The notes beneath the pieces are model-generated. The model ran no database searches. It was given only the letters and a program-made list of their open reading frames with translations, and had not been told where the DNA came from. Below are positions 51,427 to 61,001 of a DNA stretch of 64,000 nt, one piece after another. The number at the start of each line of letters is the position of its first letter. Position 1 is the stretch's first letter. Source of the DNA: Novosphingobium beihaiense (lineage in GTDB: Bacteria > Pseudomonadota > Alphaproteobacteria > Sphingomonadales > Sphingomonadaceae); NCBI RefSeq assembly GCF_022832375.1, contig NZ_JALHLG010000005.1:372001-436000 (forward strand). Direction: 5' to 3'. A program made the translations under genes and the position numbers.

Positions 51427-52539
51427 ATGGACCATCTGATCAGCACTCTTGCCCAGATCCTGGCGCTTTGCCGCAAGGAAATCCTCGCGATCGTCAAGGA
51501 CCCGGCGAACCGGGTGATCCTGATCGGGCCGGCGCTGATCCAGACGATGCTGTTCGGCTATGCAGCAACTTTCGATCTCAAACACGTTCCCTATGCGGTG
51601 TTCGATCAAAGCCACAGCGCGGCATCGACCGAACTTCTTGCCCGTCTGGACGGCACGGGGATCTTCGAACGCGAAGCAACGCTGACCAGTACCGCGCAGA
51701 TAGCCGGAGTGATCGAAGGCGGCAGCGCGCTGATGGCCGTCACCATTCCTGCCGATTTCGCCACACGCCTTGCCGATGGTAGGCAGGCCCCGGTGCAGGT
51801 CATATTCGATGGCCGCAATTCAACGACGGCAGGGGCAGCGGCCGGTTATGTCAATTCGGTGGTGACCGGTTACAACCGGGCGCGTGAGGGGCTGCCGCCG
51901 ATTACGGTCGTGCGGCGGGCCTGGTTCAATCCCAATCTCGATTCCCGCTGGCAGATCCTGCCCGCCATGATCGCGACGCTGTCCATGCTGCAGACGATGT
52001 TGCTGGCCGCCCTGTCGGTTGCGCGCGAGCGCGAACAGGGCACGTTCGATCAATTGCTGGTCACGCCATTGACGCCGCTGCAGATCCTGATCGGCAAGGC
52101 CGTGCCGTCGGTGCTGGTCGGCATCATGCAGTCCACAATAGTTCTGCTGATCACGCTGTTCTGGTTCCAGATTCCCATGACCGGTTCGCCGTGGCTGCTC
52201 TATCTCGGCCTGGCCGGGTTCACGGGGGCTTCGGTGGGGATCGGCATGTCGATCTCCGCGCTGGCGCTGAACATGCAGCAGGCGATGCTCTATACCTTCC
52301 TGCTTATCATGCCGCTCACGCTGCTGTCCGGCCTGGTTACGCCGATCCGGAACATGCCTGAAGTGCTTCAGATCCTGACGCATGCCAACCCGCTGCGTTT
52401 CGGTGTCGATCTGGTGCGGCGTGTCTATCTCGAAGGGGCCGGCCTGTCCGATATCGCTTTCGACTTTTTGCCCTTGTTCGTGGTGGCGAGCATCACGATG
52501 CCGTTGTCCGCCTGGCTGTTCCGCAACCGCCTGGCCTGA
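51427..52539 (+). CDS. ABC-2 type permease (YbhR-like)
   Basis: 370 residues, homologous to the preceding permease: first helix near VILIGPALIQTMLFGYA, periplasmic loop, then ABC-2 helices with REREQGTFDQLLVTPLTPLQ and TLLSGLVTPIRNMP. Begins 4 bp after the previous stop. With YbhF/YbhS-like partners it forms a heterodimeric exporter core. Confidence 0.92.
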   Translation: MDHLISTLAQILALCRKEILAIVKDPANRVILIGPALIQTMLFGYAATFDLKHVPYAVFDQSHSAASTELLARLDGTGIFEREATLTSTAQIAGVIEGGSALMAVTIPADFATRLADGRQAPVQVIFDGRNSTTAGAAAGYVNSVVTGYNRAREGLPPITVVRRAWFNPNLDSRWQILPAMIATLSMLQTMLLAALSVAREREQGTFDQLLVTPLTPLQILIGKAVPSVLVGIMQSTIVLLITLFWFQIPMTGSPWLLYLGLAGFTGASVGIGMSISALALNMQQAMLYTFLLIMPLTLLSGLVTPIRNMPEVLQILTHANPLRFGVDLVRRVYLEGAGLSDIAFDFLPLFVVASITMPLSAWLFRNRLA

Positions 52540-52558
52540 TGAAGATGGATACCCTGAC

Positions 52559-54043
52559 ATGAAATCCGCCCGCATCCTTCCGCTTCTTGCCCTCGGTCTT
52601 GCCGTTGCGCCGCTTGCCGGATGCGTGGTTGGTCCCGACTTCAAAGCACCGCAGGCGGGGGCTCCGGGCGACTGGTCGAGCTGGCGCAGCGGCGATCCCT
52701 CGCTGATTTCGCCGGAAGCGGCAGGCGATCCGATCCCGGCAGATTGGTGGACGCTGTTCGGCGATCCCGTGCTGAACCGCCTCGAACAAGAGGCCCTGTC
52801 CGCCAGTCCGGACATTGAGACCGCAGCATTGCACTATGCCCAGGCGCGCGTTCAATTGCAGGGGGCCGGGGCAGGCGGGCGCCCGCAGGTAAACGCTGGC
52901 GCGAGCGTGGGCCGCAACCGCCAGAGCGAATACGGTGCCTCGACGCGGCTGTTCGATGTCATCGGCACAGACCGGGATACGCTCGCCAAGTTTCTGGCTG
53001 AGCCTTTTACGCTCTACCAGGGCGGGTTTGATGCCGTCTGGGAACTGGATCTGTGGGGCAAGGTCCGTCGGCAGGTCGAACAGGCAGGTGCCAGAGCCTC
53101 GCAACAGGAAGCGCTGCTTGATCTCACGCGGCTCAGCATCGTCAGCGAAGTGGCGCAGGCCTACTTCGACATGCGCACCACGCAGCGGCAGATCGCCATT
53201 GCGCAGGACGACATTGCCTTGCTGCAAGAGCGGGTTTCGATCGTTTCCGCCCGGGTGAAAGGCGGCTTGGAGGATCATCGAAGCCTTGAGCAGGAGCAGG
53301 CCCAGCTCAGTGCGCTGCGGGCATCGCTGCCTGCGTTGAGAGCGGGCGAGGCCATGCAGATCAATCGCATTGCCCTGTTGCTGGGCAAGCACCCGGGAGA
53401 ACTGAACGGAGACCTGCAGGCGCGGGGCAGCTCTCCTGCTGGACACCTGCCGGACCTGTCGCTCGGTATGCCGTCGCAAGTGGCGCTGCGCCGTCCCGAT
53501 GTTCGGGCTGCCGTTGCTCAGCTCCATGCCGCCACGGCCGGGATCGGTGTGGCGACGGCGGATCTCTATCCCAGCATTCGCCTTGGCGGGAGCTTCAATC
53601 TCGAATCCTATCGCAGCCAGAACCTGTTCGACTGGGCCAGCCGGACGTGGTCGATCGGCCCTAGCCTGGATCTGCCCCTGTTCGACGGCGGACGCCGCCG
53701 CACGGTGGTGAAGCTGCGCAAGCTCGAAACGCGCGAGGCGGCAGTCGGGTACGAGAAGACCGTCTTGAAAGCCTGGCAGGAAATCGATGACGCGTTGAGC
53801 GGCTATACGGCAGACCGCCAGCGGGACCGCACGCTGGCAGCGCGCGAAACCCATACGGCTAATGCGCTGGGACTGGTGGAAGCGCGCTACCGGGCCGGGA
53901 CAGTCAATTATTTGCCCGTGATCGATGCGAAGCGGGCGCGCCTGCAAGTCCAGCGCGAGCGGACGGATCTGGATGGCCAGCTGAAAGTGCGTTTTGTCGC
54001 GCTCAACAAGGCGATCGGAAACGCCCCTCCGGGCAAGTTCTAG
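52559..54043 (+). CDS. NodT-family outer-membrane efflux lipoprotein (TolC-like)
   Basis: 494 residues. A lipoprotein signal with LAGC lipobox (Cys at about residue 22) is followed by the family entry VVGPDFKAPQ and two copies of the TolC helical-barrel repeat (GGFDAVWELDLWGKVRRQVE in the first). The outer-membrane channel completes the adaptor/ATPase/permease exporter encoded upstream. Start at ATG 52559, 19 bp after the permease stop. Confidence 0.92.
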   Translation: MKSARILPLLALGLAVAPLAGCVVGPDFKAPQAGAPGDWSSWRSGDPSLISPEAAGDPIPADWWTLFGDPVLNRLEQEALSASPDIETAALHYAQARVQLQGAGAGGRPQVNAGASVGRNRQSEYGASTRLFDVIGTDRDTLAKFLAEPFTLYQGGFDAVWELDLWGKVRRQVEQAGARASQQEALLDLTRLSIVSEVAQAYFDMRTTQRQIAIAQDDIALLQERVSIVSARVKGGLEDHRSLEQEQAQLSALRASLPALRAGEAMQINRIALLLGKHPGELNGDLQARGSSPAGHLPDLSLGMPSQVALRRPDVRAAVAQLHAATAGIGVATADLYPSIRLGGSFNLESYRSQNLFDWASRTWSIGPSLDLPLFDGGRRRTVVKLRKLETREAAVGYEKTVLKAWQEIDDALSGYTADRQRDRTLAARETHTANALGLVEARYRAGTVNYLPVIDAKRARLQVQRERTDLDGQLKVRFVALNKAIGNAPPGKF

Positions 54044-54163
54044 CGGGGAAATGGCCCCTGGAAAAAGTTATCAACACTTATCGTTCCCTGGATGCGGCGG
54101 AGCGAATGGCGCGTTAATGGGCCAAAGTGGTGCAAACCGCTAAGGAATTTGGCTTGCAAGGCC

Positions 54164-54179
54164 GAATCACTTGTGATTC
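54164..54179. promoter_or_regulatory. Palindrome with two GANTC (CcrM-type) sites upstream of ftsB
   Basis: GAATCACTTGTGATTC is a perfect palindrome with 7-bp arms; each arm contains a GANTC site (GAATC and GATTC), the target of the alphaproteobacterial cell-cycle methylase CcrM. It lies 10 nt before the start chosen for the ftsB-like gene. A methylation-sensitive, GcrA-type control of a division gene is plausible. This is inference. Confidence 0.45.
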
Positions 54180-54189
54180 TATCGTTTCC

Positions 54190-54501
54190 ATGAGGACCAT
54201 GCGGCAAGATCCGGGCATCGTGAAAGAAAGACTCGTTCAGGGGCTGGCGCTCGCCGTGCTGCTTCTGATGGGGCTTTATGCCGTTGCGGGGCCGAGCGGG
54301 CTGATCGCGTGGGGCGAAAACCAGCGCCTTCTCGAACAGCGGCAGGAAAAGCTGGCCGTGATGAAGAGCGAGCGGAAACGCTGGCAGAACCGCGTGAAAC
54401 TGGTCGATCCCAAGAACGTCGATCCCGACCTTGCCGGGGAATTGCTGCGCAGCAATCTCAACGTCGCCCGGTCCGACGAGATGGTGATGCTGCTGCACTG
54501 A
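54190..54501 (+). CDS. ftsB: FtsB/DivIC-type septum formation initiator
   Basis: A small bitopic division protein of about 103 residues. A short cytosolic N-terminus is followed by one membrane helix (GLALAVLLLMGLYAVAG) and a periplasmic coiled coil (ENQRLLEQRQEKLAVMKSERKRW) ending with a conserved-type RVKLVDPKNVDPDL segment and VARSDEMVML. It links FtsL/FtsQ in the divisome. It is near pdhA, as in many alphaproteobacteria. Start uncertain: ATG 54190 or 54199, neither with a clear ribosome site; a GTG at 54127 would bury the GANTC palindrome in the coding region. Confidence 0.85.
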   Translation: MRTMRQDPGIVKERLVQGLALAVLLLMGLYAVAGPSGLIAWGENQRLLEQRQEKLAVMKSERKRWQNRVKLVDPKNVDPDLAGELLRSNLNVARSDEMVMLLH

Positions 54502-54626
54502 TAGCCTTGCGCGGTGCGATAATATTTTCTGCAATGTGAGCAATTTCCTGTCACGCTGCTTCCGCTTTGCGCCCGGCTTCCCTATATCGCGCGTGAATCG
54601 ATCGCACCAACGATTGGGAGCACGCT

Positions 54627-55712
54627 TTGCCCAAAGCCAAGAATGCCGCAGACAGCGGTAATGAACCTGCCGTAGCCGCTGAGGAAGGCGAAGATTTCGC
54701 GCTTCGCAGCCTCCAGCAAGCCCATGCAGCCGATCGCCGTTACAAGGCGAGTAAGGAAGAATTGCTGCACTTCTATGAGCAGATGCTGCTGATCCGGCGC
54801 TTCGAAGAGAAGGCCGGCCAGCTTTACGGCCTCGGGCTGATCGGTGGTTTCTGCCATCTCTATATCGGTCAGGAAGCCGTCGCCGTCGGTCTGCAGTCTT
54901 CGCTCAAGGGCGGTCTCGACTCGGTCATTACCGGCTACCGCGATCACGGGCACATGCTGGCCTATGGTATCGACCCCAAGGTTATCATGGCCGAACTGAC
55001 CGGCCGCCATTCGGGCATCTCGAAAGGCAAGGGCGGATCGATGCATATGTTCAGCGTCGATCACAAGTTCTACGGCGGCCACGGCATCGTCGGCGCTCAA
55101 GTGCCGCTCGGCACCGGTCTCGCCTTCTCGCACAAGTACAACGAGGACGGCGGCGTGACCGTGGCCTACTTCGGTGACGGCGCGGCCAACCAGGGCCAGG
55201 TCTACGAGAGCTTCAACATGGCCTCGCTGTGGAACCTGCCGATCGTGTTCGTGGTGGAAAACAACCAGTACGCCATGGGCACTGCCGTCAAGCGCGGTTC
55301 GGCCGAGACGCACTTCTACCGCCGCGGCACCGCGTTCCGCATCCCCGGCATGCAGGTGGACGGGATGGACGTTCTCGAAGTGCGCAAGGCGGCCGAGATC
55401 GCGCTGGAGCATGTACGCGGCGGCAACGGGCCGGTTCTCATGGAGCTGAGCACTTATCGCTATCGCGGGCACTCGATGTCCGACCCGGCCAAATACCGCA
55501 GCCGTGAGGAAGTGCAGGACGTGCGCCAGAAGCGCGATCCGATTGAGCATGCCAAGGCCGAACTTATGGAAATGGGTGTGAGCGAAGCCAGCCTGAAGGA
55601 CATCGACAAGCGCATGCGCGCGCTGGTGACGGAGGCGGCGGATTTCGCGGAAAGCTCGCCCGAACCCGAAATGTCCGAACTCTATACTGACGTGCTGGTG
55701 GAGCGCTACTGA
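54627..55712 (+). CDS. pdhA: Pyruvate dehydrogenase E1 component, alpha subunit
   Basis: 361 residues. Thiamine-diphosphate site GDGAANQG (183-190) through ENNQYAMG, and the family entry [20 protein letters not shown]. Decarboxylates pyruvate with the beta subunit. A TTG start at 54627, with GGGAG 7 nt before, is the only start that keeps the conserved N-terminus; no ATG precedes Met53. The stop overlaps the pdhB ATG (TGATG), so the two subunits are coupled. Confidence 0.95.
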   Translation: MPKAKNAADSGNEPAVAAEEGEDFALRSLQQAHAADRRYKASKEELLHFYEQMLLIRRFEEKAGQLYGLGLIGGFCHLYIGQEAVAVGLQSSLKGGLDSVITGYRDHGHMLAYGIDPKVIMAELTGRHSGISKGKGGSMHMFSVDHKFYGGHGIVGAQVPLGTGLAFSHKYNEDGGVTVAYFGDGAANQGQVYESFNMASLWNLPIVFVVENNQYAMGTAVKRGSAETHFYRRGTAFRIPGMQVDGMDVLEVRKAAEIALEHVRGGNGPVLMELSTYRYRGHSMSDPAKYRSREEVQDVRQKRDPIEHAKAELMEMGVSEASLKDIDKRMRALVTEAADFAESSPEPEMSELYTDVLVERY

Positions 55713-57094
55713 TGGCGATCGAACTCAAGATGCCCGCGCTCTCTCCGACGATGGAAGAGGGCAAACTGGCCAAGTGGCTGGTCAAGGAAGGCGACGAAGT
55801 CACCTCCGGCGACATCCTGGCCGAAATCGAAACCGACAAGGCAACGATGGAATTCGAGGCCGTCGATGAAGGCACGGTCGGCAAGATCGTCGTCCCCGAA
55901 GGCACCGAAGGCGTGAAAGTTGGCACTGTCATTGCGATGCTGGCTGGCGAGGGCGAGGATGCCTCCGCGGTAGAGGCGCCGCAGCCGGTTGTCGAAGCCC
56001 AGCAGGTCAAATCCGACGTGACGCAGGAAACTCCGGCCGAGAGCGGCACGGCGCAGCTTGCCAGCGAAGCCCGGCCGAAGGTTTCCGATCCAGAGGTCCC
56101 GCATGGCACCAACATGAAGACCTCGACCGTGCGCGAAGCCCTGCGCGATGCCATGGCCGAGGAAATGCGCCGTGACGAACGCGTCTTCGTGATGGGTGAG
56201 GAAGTCGCCGAATATCAGGGCGCCTACAAGGTCACGCAGGGACTGCTTGAAGAATTCGGCGCCAAGCGGGTGATCGATACGCCGATCACCGAGTATGGCT
56301 TTGCCGGTATCGGCACCGGCGCCGCGATGGGCGGCCTGCGCCCGATCGTCGAATTCATGACGTTCAACTTCGCCATGCAGGCGATTGACCACATCATCAA
56401 CTCGGCGGCCAAGACCAACTACATGTCCGGCGGCCAGATGCGCTGCCCGGTGGTGTTCCGCGGCCCGAACGGTGCAGCCTCGCGTGTCGGCGCGCAGCAC
56501 TCGCAGAACTACGGCCCCTGGTATGCCCAGGTGCCGGGTCTGGTGGTGATCGCGCCGTATGACGCTTCGGATGCCAAGGGCCTGCTCAAGGCGGCCATCC
56601 GCTGCGAGGATCCGGTCGTCTTCCTCGAAAACGAGCTGGTCTATGGCCGCACGTTCGAACTGCCCGAACTTGACGATCACGTCCTGCCGATCGGCAAGGC
56701 GCGGATCATGCGTGAGGGCAAGGACGTGACCATCGTGTCCTACTCGATCGGCGTGGGCGTTGCGCTGGAAGCGGCCGAAGCGCTCGCGGCCGAAGGCATC
56801 GATGCCGAAGTGATCGACCTGCGCACGCTGCGCCCGCTCGACAAGGAAACGGTGCTCGAAAGTCTGGCCAAGACCAATCGCATGGTCGTGGCCGAGGAAG
56901 GCTTCCCGGTCTGTTCGATCGCCTCGGAAATCGCGGCGATCTGCATGGAAGAAGGCTTCGACGATCTCGACGCCCCGGTCGTGCGCGTCTGCAACGAAGA
57001 CGTGCCGCTGCCTTACGCCGCCAATCTCGAAAAGGCGGCGCTGATCGACGCGCCGCGCGTGATCGAGGCGGTGAAGAAGGTCTGCTACCGCTGA
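55712..57094 (+). CDS. pdhB: Pyruvate dehydrogenase E1 component, beta subunit with lipoyl domain
   Basis: 460 residues. An N-terminal lipoyl domain ([20 protein letters not shown]; lipoylated Lys43 in [12 protein letters not shown]) is joined by an Ala/Glu-rich linker (about 85-135) to the transketolase-like E1-beta domain ([36 protein letters not shown]). Lipoyl domains usually sit on E2, so this fused E1-beta is a marker of alphaproteobacteria. A strong hairpin lies just downstream. Confidence 0.96.
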   Translation: MAIELKMPALSPTMEEGKLAKWLVKEGDEVTSGDILAEIETDKATMEFEAVDEGTVGKIVVPEGTEGVKVGTVIAMLAGEGEDASAVEAPQPVVEAQQVKSDVTQETPAESGTAQLASEARPKVSDPEVPHGTNMKTSTVREALRDAMAEEMRRDERVFVMGEEVAEYQGAYKVTQGLLEEFGAKRVIDTPITEYGFAGIGTGAAMGGLRPIVEFMTFNFAMQAIDHIINSAAKTNYMSGGQMRCPVVFRGPNGAASRVGAQHSQNYGPWYAQVPGLVVIAPYDASDAKGLLKAAIRCEDPVVFLENELVYGRTFELPELDDHVLPIGKARIMREGKDVTIVSYSIGVGVALEAAEALAAEGIDAEVIDLRTLRPLDKETVLESLAKTNRMVVAEEGFPVCSIASEIAAICMEEGFDDLDAPVVRVCNEDVPLPYAANLEKAALIDAPRVIEAVKKVCYR

Positions 57095-57099
57095 TACGG

Positions 57100-57134
57100 G
57101 CGAGGGCCGGGCACCAGTGCGGCCCGGCCCTCGC
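57100..57134 (+). terminator. GC-rich hairpin after pdhB
   Basis: GCGAGGGCCGGGC and GCCCGGCCCTCGC form a perfect 13-bp stem around a 9-nt loop, starting 5 bp after the pdhB stop codon. No T-run follows, so it may act as an mRNA-stabilising or Rho-assisted terminator. Confidence 0.65.
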
Positions 57135-57261
57135 GCTGTCTCCCGGCCGTTGATAGTGGCACGGATTTGGAAGCGATCGCGGGGCACCCGCCGGTAGACT
57201 GAGAGTATAGTGCGGCTGCGGCAATGCTTGCATGCCCGCGTTTGCTCCCTAGAGAGGCGCT

Positions 57262-57966
57262 GTGTCTGACAATATTCCTTCCGTCAAAGTGGCCGCAGAT
57301 GGGCACGAGGATGCCCTAATCCAGTCGCTGCCTGCCGTTTCGCGTCTGGCACTGGCCTATGCACCGGCTTCCGCCCGGCTTCCCACACTGGCGCTGTTCG
57401 CGCTGGACACCCGGCTTGCCGGGCTGCTGCGCCATTCGCGCGAGCCGATGCTGGCACAGCTGCGGCTGTCCTGGTGGCGGGAATCGCTGGGCCGGGAGCA
57501 TAACGAATGGCCCGAAGGCGAACCTCTGCTGGCCGCGTTGCGCAGCTGGAACGGCAAGCACAAGGCCCTGACGGCGCTGGTCGATGGCTGGGAGGCCCTG
57601 ACGGGGCCTGCTCCGCTGCCCGGCGATGCGCTGCGAACGATGGCGCAAGGGCGGGCGGAAGCGTTTGCCGGGCTTGCCCATGCGCTGGATCGCGAAAAGG
57701 AATCGCGCGCCGCCTACCGTCTGGGGCAGCAATGGGGGCTTGCCGATCTCGCCGTGCGTCTGGGCAATGCGCAGGAACGCGAAGCCGCTCTGACCCTGGC
57801 AGGCGCGGAAAACAGCGGGGGACGCCCGCGCGTATCGCGTGCCTTGCGGCCCTTGCTGGTCCTTCAGGGACTGGCCCGGCGCCGTCTGGACAAGGGCAGT
57901 GAAGCGGCCGCGTTGTCACCGGCGGCCATGCTCAAGGCCTTGCGGCTCGGGCTGCTTGGCGTCTGA
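57262..57966 (+). CDS. Squalene/phytoene synthase-like protein (NDUFAF6-like)
   Basis: 234 residues with the trans-isoprenyl-synthase-like helical fold but without the Asp-rich catalytic motifs; instead it has REPMLAQLRLSWWRESLG, the signature of the NDUFAF6-type branch that in mitochondria assists complex I assembly. A synthase function is therefore unlikely. GTG start with GAGAGG nearby. Stands alone between pdhB and the EF-hand gene. Confidence 0.78.
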   Translation: MSDNIPSVKVAADGHEDALIQSLPAVSRLALAYAPASARLPTLALFALDTRLAGLLRHSREPMLAQLRLSWWRESLGREHNEWPEGEPLLAALRSWNGKHKALTALVDGWEALTGPAPLPGDALRTMAQGRAEAFAGLAHALDREKESRAAYRLGQQWGLADLAVRLGNAQEREAALTLAGAENSGGRPRVSRALRPLLVLQGLARRRLDKGSEAAALSPAAMLKALRLGLLGV

Positions 57967-58045
57967 CCGGCTCTGGTGAAAGATATGTAATTTCAGCCCC
58001 ATGATGCCGGCGGCCTATCCAGCCAGCGGTTAACGGGGATCTTTC

Positions 58046-58501
58046 ATGAATCGCTTCCTGCTTGGCGGCCTTGCCGCGCTTGTTATGGCCGGTGTCGGCC
58101 TGTTCTGGTGGCAGGGCAGGGCCGAAGTGGAAAAGGCCGCGCCGCCGCCCGAAGCGATGGCGTCGTTCGATCCGGAAGAGCTGCCCAGCGCGGACCCCGG
58201 CGAGATCATGGGGCCGGAGCCTCCGGCGGCCACGAAACTGACGCGCGAGCAGCGCCGTTTTGGACGTTACGACCGGAACAGTGACGGGCGCATCAGCCGC
58301 AACGAGATGCTCTCGACGCGCACCGCCGCGTTCCGCAAGCTCGACAAGGACGGCAACAACTTGCTCTCGTTCGAGGAGTGGGCCGTCACCACCGTCGACA
58401 AGTTCGATCACGCCGACGTTAATCGCGACGATGAGTTGACGCCGGAGGAGTTTGCCCGCACCGCGCCGCCGCCCCGGCGAAAGCCGAAGTGCGGCTGCTG
58501 A
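58046..58501 (+). CDS. Membrane-anchored EF-hand calcium-binding protein
   Basis: 151 residues. An N-terminal membrane anchor (FLLGGLAALVMAGVGLFWW) precedes a Pro/Glu-rich linker and three EF-hand loops: DRNSDGRISRNE, DKDGNNLLSFEE and DVNRDDELTPEE. The first two keep all acidic Ca-binding positions. Ends in KCGC. Periplasmic calcium sensing or buffering is likely; partner unknown. Confidence 0.85.
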   Translation: MNRFLLGGLAALVMAGVGLFWWQGRAEVEKAAPPPEAMASFDPEELPSADPGEIMGPEPPAATKLTREQRRFGRYDRNSDGRISRNEMLSTRTAAFRKLDKDGNNLLSFEEWAVTTVDKFDHADVNRDDELTPEEFARTAPPPRRKPKCGC

Positions 58502-58516
58502 TCAGGCGGCGGTTGA

Positions 58517-59881
58517 TCAGGCCGCGGGAGCCAGTGTGGCCAGCCAGCCGCCGATGTCTTCCTTGGCGCGGGAGGTGTAGGCCTCCTTGCGCTGTTTCTT
58601 CTTCACGTCGTGAAGCGGCGGGAACAGTCCGAAATTGACGTTCATCGGCTGATAGCTCTCGGCCTCGGCATCGCCGGTGATGTGCGCAAGCAGGGCGCCC
58701 AGTGCCGTTGTGCGGGGCGGGGCCTGCCAGTCGCGCCCTGCCAGCTCTGCCGCTGTCATCAGGCCGGTCATCAGCCCCACGGCCGCGCTTTCGACATAGC
58801 CCTCGCAGCCGGTGATCTGCCCCGCAAATCGCACGTGCGGCGCGCTCTTGAGCCGCAATTGCCGGTCGAGCAGGACTGGCGAATTGAGGAACGTGTTGCG
58901 GTGCAGGCCGCCAAGGCGCGCGAATTCGGCCTTTTCCAGCCCCGGAATCGTGCGGAACAGGCGGACCTGCTCGGCATGCTTCAGCTTGGTCTGGAAGCCG
59001 ACCATGTTCCACAGCGTGCCCAGCTTGTTGTCCTGCCGCAGCTGCACCACTGCATAAGGCCAGCGGCCATTGGGGTGTTCGGGCGTCGCCCAATGGGGGT
59101 TGTCGAGCCCCACCGGCTTCATCGGCCCGAAACGCAGCGTTTCGACGCCGCGTTCGGCCATGACCTCGATCGGCATGCAGCCGTCGAAATAGGGGGTGTT
59201 CGCCTCCCACTCCTTGAACGCGGTTTTCTCGCCATCGATCAGGCCCTGATGGAAGGCCAGGTACTGGTCCTTGTCCATCGGGCAATTGATGTAGTCCTTG
59301 GCCTCGCCGCCGAACTTTGACGGTTTGTCCCAGCGCGAGGCCATCCAGCAGATGTCCATGTCGATTGTCTCGCGGTAGACAATGGGCGCGATGGCATCGA
59401 AGAAAGCCAGCGAATCCGCGCCTGTCGCCTGCGCGATCGATCCGGCCAGCGCTTGCGCGGTGAGCGGGCCGGTCGCTACGACCGTCATGCCGCTGCCGGG
59501 CAGGGTATCGACCCGTTCCCGCACGATTTCGACATTGGGCAGGGCGCCCAGCCGCGCTTCGACTTCGGCGGAAAAGACATCCCGGTCGACGGCGAGCGCC
59601 GATCCGGCAGGCACTTGCGCCTTGGCGGCCGCGCCCATGATCAGCGAATCGCAGAGCCGCATTTCGTGGTGCAGCAGGCCGACGGCGTTCTTCTCGTCGT
59701 CGTCCGAACGGAAGGAGTTCGAACAGACGAGCTCGGCCAGCCCGTCGGTCTGGTGCGCGGGGGAGCGCTCTCCGGTTCCGCGCATTTCGGACAGGCGAAC
59801 CTTGAAACCGCGGCGGCCGAGCTGCCAGGCGGTCTCGCTGCCTGCCAGGCCGCCGCCGATAATGTGGACATCGTAATGCAT
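58517..59881 (-). CDS. trmFO: Methylenetetrahydrofolate-tRNA-(uracil-54-C5)-methyltransferase TrmFO
   Basis: 454 residues. FAD- and folate-dependent enzyme that makes m5U54 (T54) in tRNA. FAD site [20 protein letters not shown] at the start, then [22 protein letters not shown], and the [11 protein letters not shown] and [12 protein letters not shown] regions of the family. ATG 59881 starts directly at the FAD fold; upstream in-frame codons are not needed. Convergent with the EF-hand gene, 15 bp apart. Confidence 0.95.
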   Translation of the reverse strand: MHYDVHIIGGGLAGSETAWQLGRRGFKVRLSEMRGTGERSPAHQTDGLAELVCSNSFRSDDDEKNAVGLLHHEMRLCDSLIMGAAAKAQVPAGSALAVDRDVFSAEVEARLGALPNVEIVRERVDTLPGSGMTVVATGPLTAQALAGSIAQATGADSLAFFDAIAPIVYRETIDMDICWMASRWDKPSKFGGEAKDYINCPMDKDQYLAFHQGLIDGEKTAFKEWEANTPYFDGCMPIEVMAERGVETLRFGPMKPVGLDNPHWATPEHPNGRWPYAVVQLRQDNKLGTLWNMVGFQTKLKHAEQVRLFRTIPGLEKAEFARLGGLHRNTFLNSPVLLDRQLRLKSAPHVRFAGQITGCEGYVESAAVGLMTGLMTAAELAGRDWQAPPRTTALGALLAHITGDAEAESYQPMNVNFGLFPPLHDVKKKQRKEAYTSRAKEDIGGWLATLAPAA

Positions 59882-59976
59882 GCCCGCGCGCCTAGCTTGT
59901 CTCGGCTCGACGGGAAAGGGCAAGTGCTGCCATAGGGGCTTGGCACGTGCATTATGCAGAAGGATTTGGCCGGATC

Positions 59977-60654
59977 ATGCCCAGGCGAGCTCTCATCGAA
60001 CGCAGGCCATGGCTTCTGACCAGCATCCTGCTCGCGCTGGCTGTTGTGTGGCTGCAGGACAGCCGCCTGCCCGGCGTTTATCTCATGACACTGAAAGCCG
60101 CACCGCTGGCGCTGCTCGCGGTCTATGCCATGCTGCGCCACAAGGGGCGCGATAGCCAGTTGCTGGCGGCGATGCTGGTGTTTCAGGGCGTGGGAGCGGC
60201 CTTGTCCGGTCTGGCTGAAACGCTTGCTGCCGTGATGGTGGCAGTGGGCTTCACGCTGGGCATCGGTCTGTTCCTGATGCACCGGAGGGAGCGCCTTTCT
60301 GTCAGCCAGATGAGCCTTGCCGTGACGTTGCTGCTTCTTACGCCCGTGATTTGCCAACTGGCCGTGCAACCGGCGGTAGGAGCCGGATGGGCGCCGGTGT
60401 ACTTTGGCGCGGCACTGGGCGGAATGGCGGCCTGTGCATGGACAAGCCGATTCCCGCGCTACCGCGTGGGATTGGGGGCACTGGTGATTGTTGCAGGCAA
60501 TATCGCCGCGCTGTCATCGCTGCATGTGATCAATGGGCCGGGGCTTGGTGAAACCCTGGGATGGCCGCTGTTCTATCTTGGAAACCTCATCCTGGCGACA
60601 GGCGTAACCGGCGAACTTCGGGCCCGTGCGGCGGCTTGGCGGCAGGGTTTCTAA
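59977..60654 (+). CDS. YhhN-like (lysoplasmalogenase family) membrane protein
   Basis: 225 residues with about seven or eight membrane helices, for example LLTSILLALAVVWL and LAAVMVAVGFTLGIGLFLMH. The layout and length suit the YhhN/TMEM86 family, which hydrolyses lysoplasmalogens; no sequence motif makes this certain. ATG 59977 has an AAGGA about 11 nt upstream; a GTG at 59947 is the alternative. Ends with a 4-nt overlap with the convergent DUF952 gene. Confidence 0.7.
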   Translation: MPRRALIERRPWLLTSILLALAVVWLQDSRLPGVYLMTLKAAPLALLAVYAMLRHKGRDSQLLAAMLVFQGVGAALSGLAETLAAVMVAVGFTLGIGLFLMHRRERLSVSQMSLAVTLLLLTPVICQLAVQPAVGAGWAPVYFGAALGGMAACAWTSRFPRYRVGLGALVIVAGNIAALSSLHVINGPGLGETLGWPLFYLGNLILATGVTGELRARAAAWRQGF

Positions 60655-61001
60655 GCGGCAGGAAGCGCTAAATCGCCGCTCTCGTCATAAGCGACAGGGC
60701 CATGCGCCAAGACGGCCGATAGCGGCAGTTCGGCGTAGATATGCGGAAACAACGCGCCGCCGCGTGAGACTTCCCACTTCACCGCATCGCCGAGCCGGGT
60801 CAGATCGACGGCAGCGATATGCAGATCGCTTTGCCCGGCGAAGTGCTTTTCCAGCGTTTCCTGCGTCTGTCCTGCGGTGGACATATGGATGTACCCGTCG
60901 GCCAGATCGATCGGGGCACCTTGAAATGTCCCGGCGGAGAGCAACTGCTGCAGCTGCTCTCCGGTTAGGATCTTGTACGCAACCGGGCCGGGCTGGCTCA
61001 C
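60651..61001 (-). CDS. DUF952 family protein
   Basis: 116 residues. Family features: AYKILTGEQLQQLL, DLADGYIHMSTAGQTQETLEKHF and GALFPHIYAELPLSAV, with a conserved His in YIHMS. Function not established; the fold resembles ADP-ribosyltransferase-like proteins. The GTG start overlaps the gyrA stop by 4 nt, so it is translated from the gyrA message. Confidence 0.88.
   Translation of the reverse strand: MSQPGPVAYKILTGEQLQQLLSAGTFQGAPIDLADGYIHMSTAGQTQETLEKHFAGQSDLHIAAVDLTRLGDAVKWEVSRGGALFPHIYAELPLSAVLAHGPVAYDESGDLALPAA

Noticed and set aside
54068..54076. DnaA-box-like TTATCAACA after the efflux lipoprotein gene
   Set aside because: A single copy with one mismatch; no cluster of boxes or AT-rich element, so not an origin.
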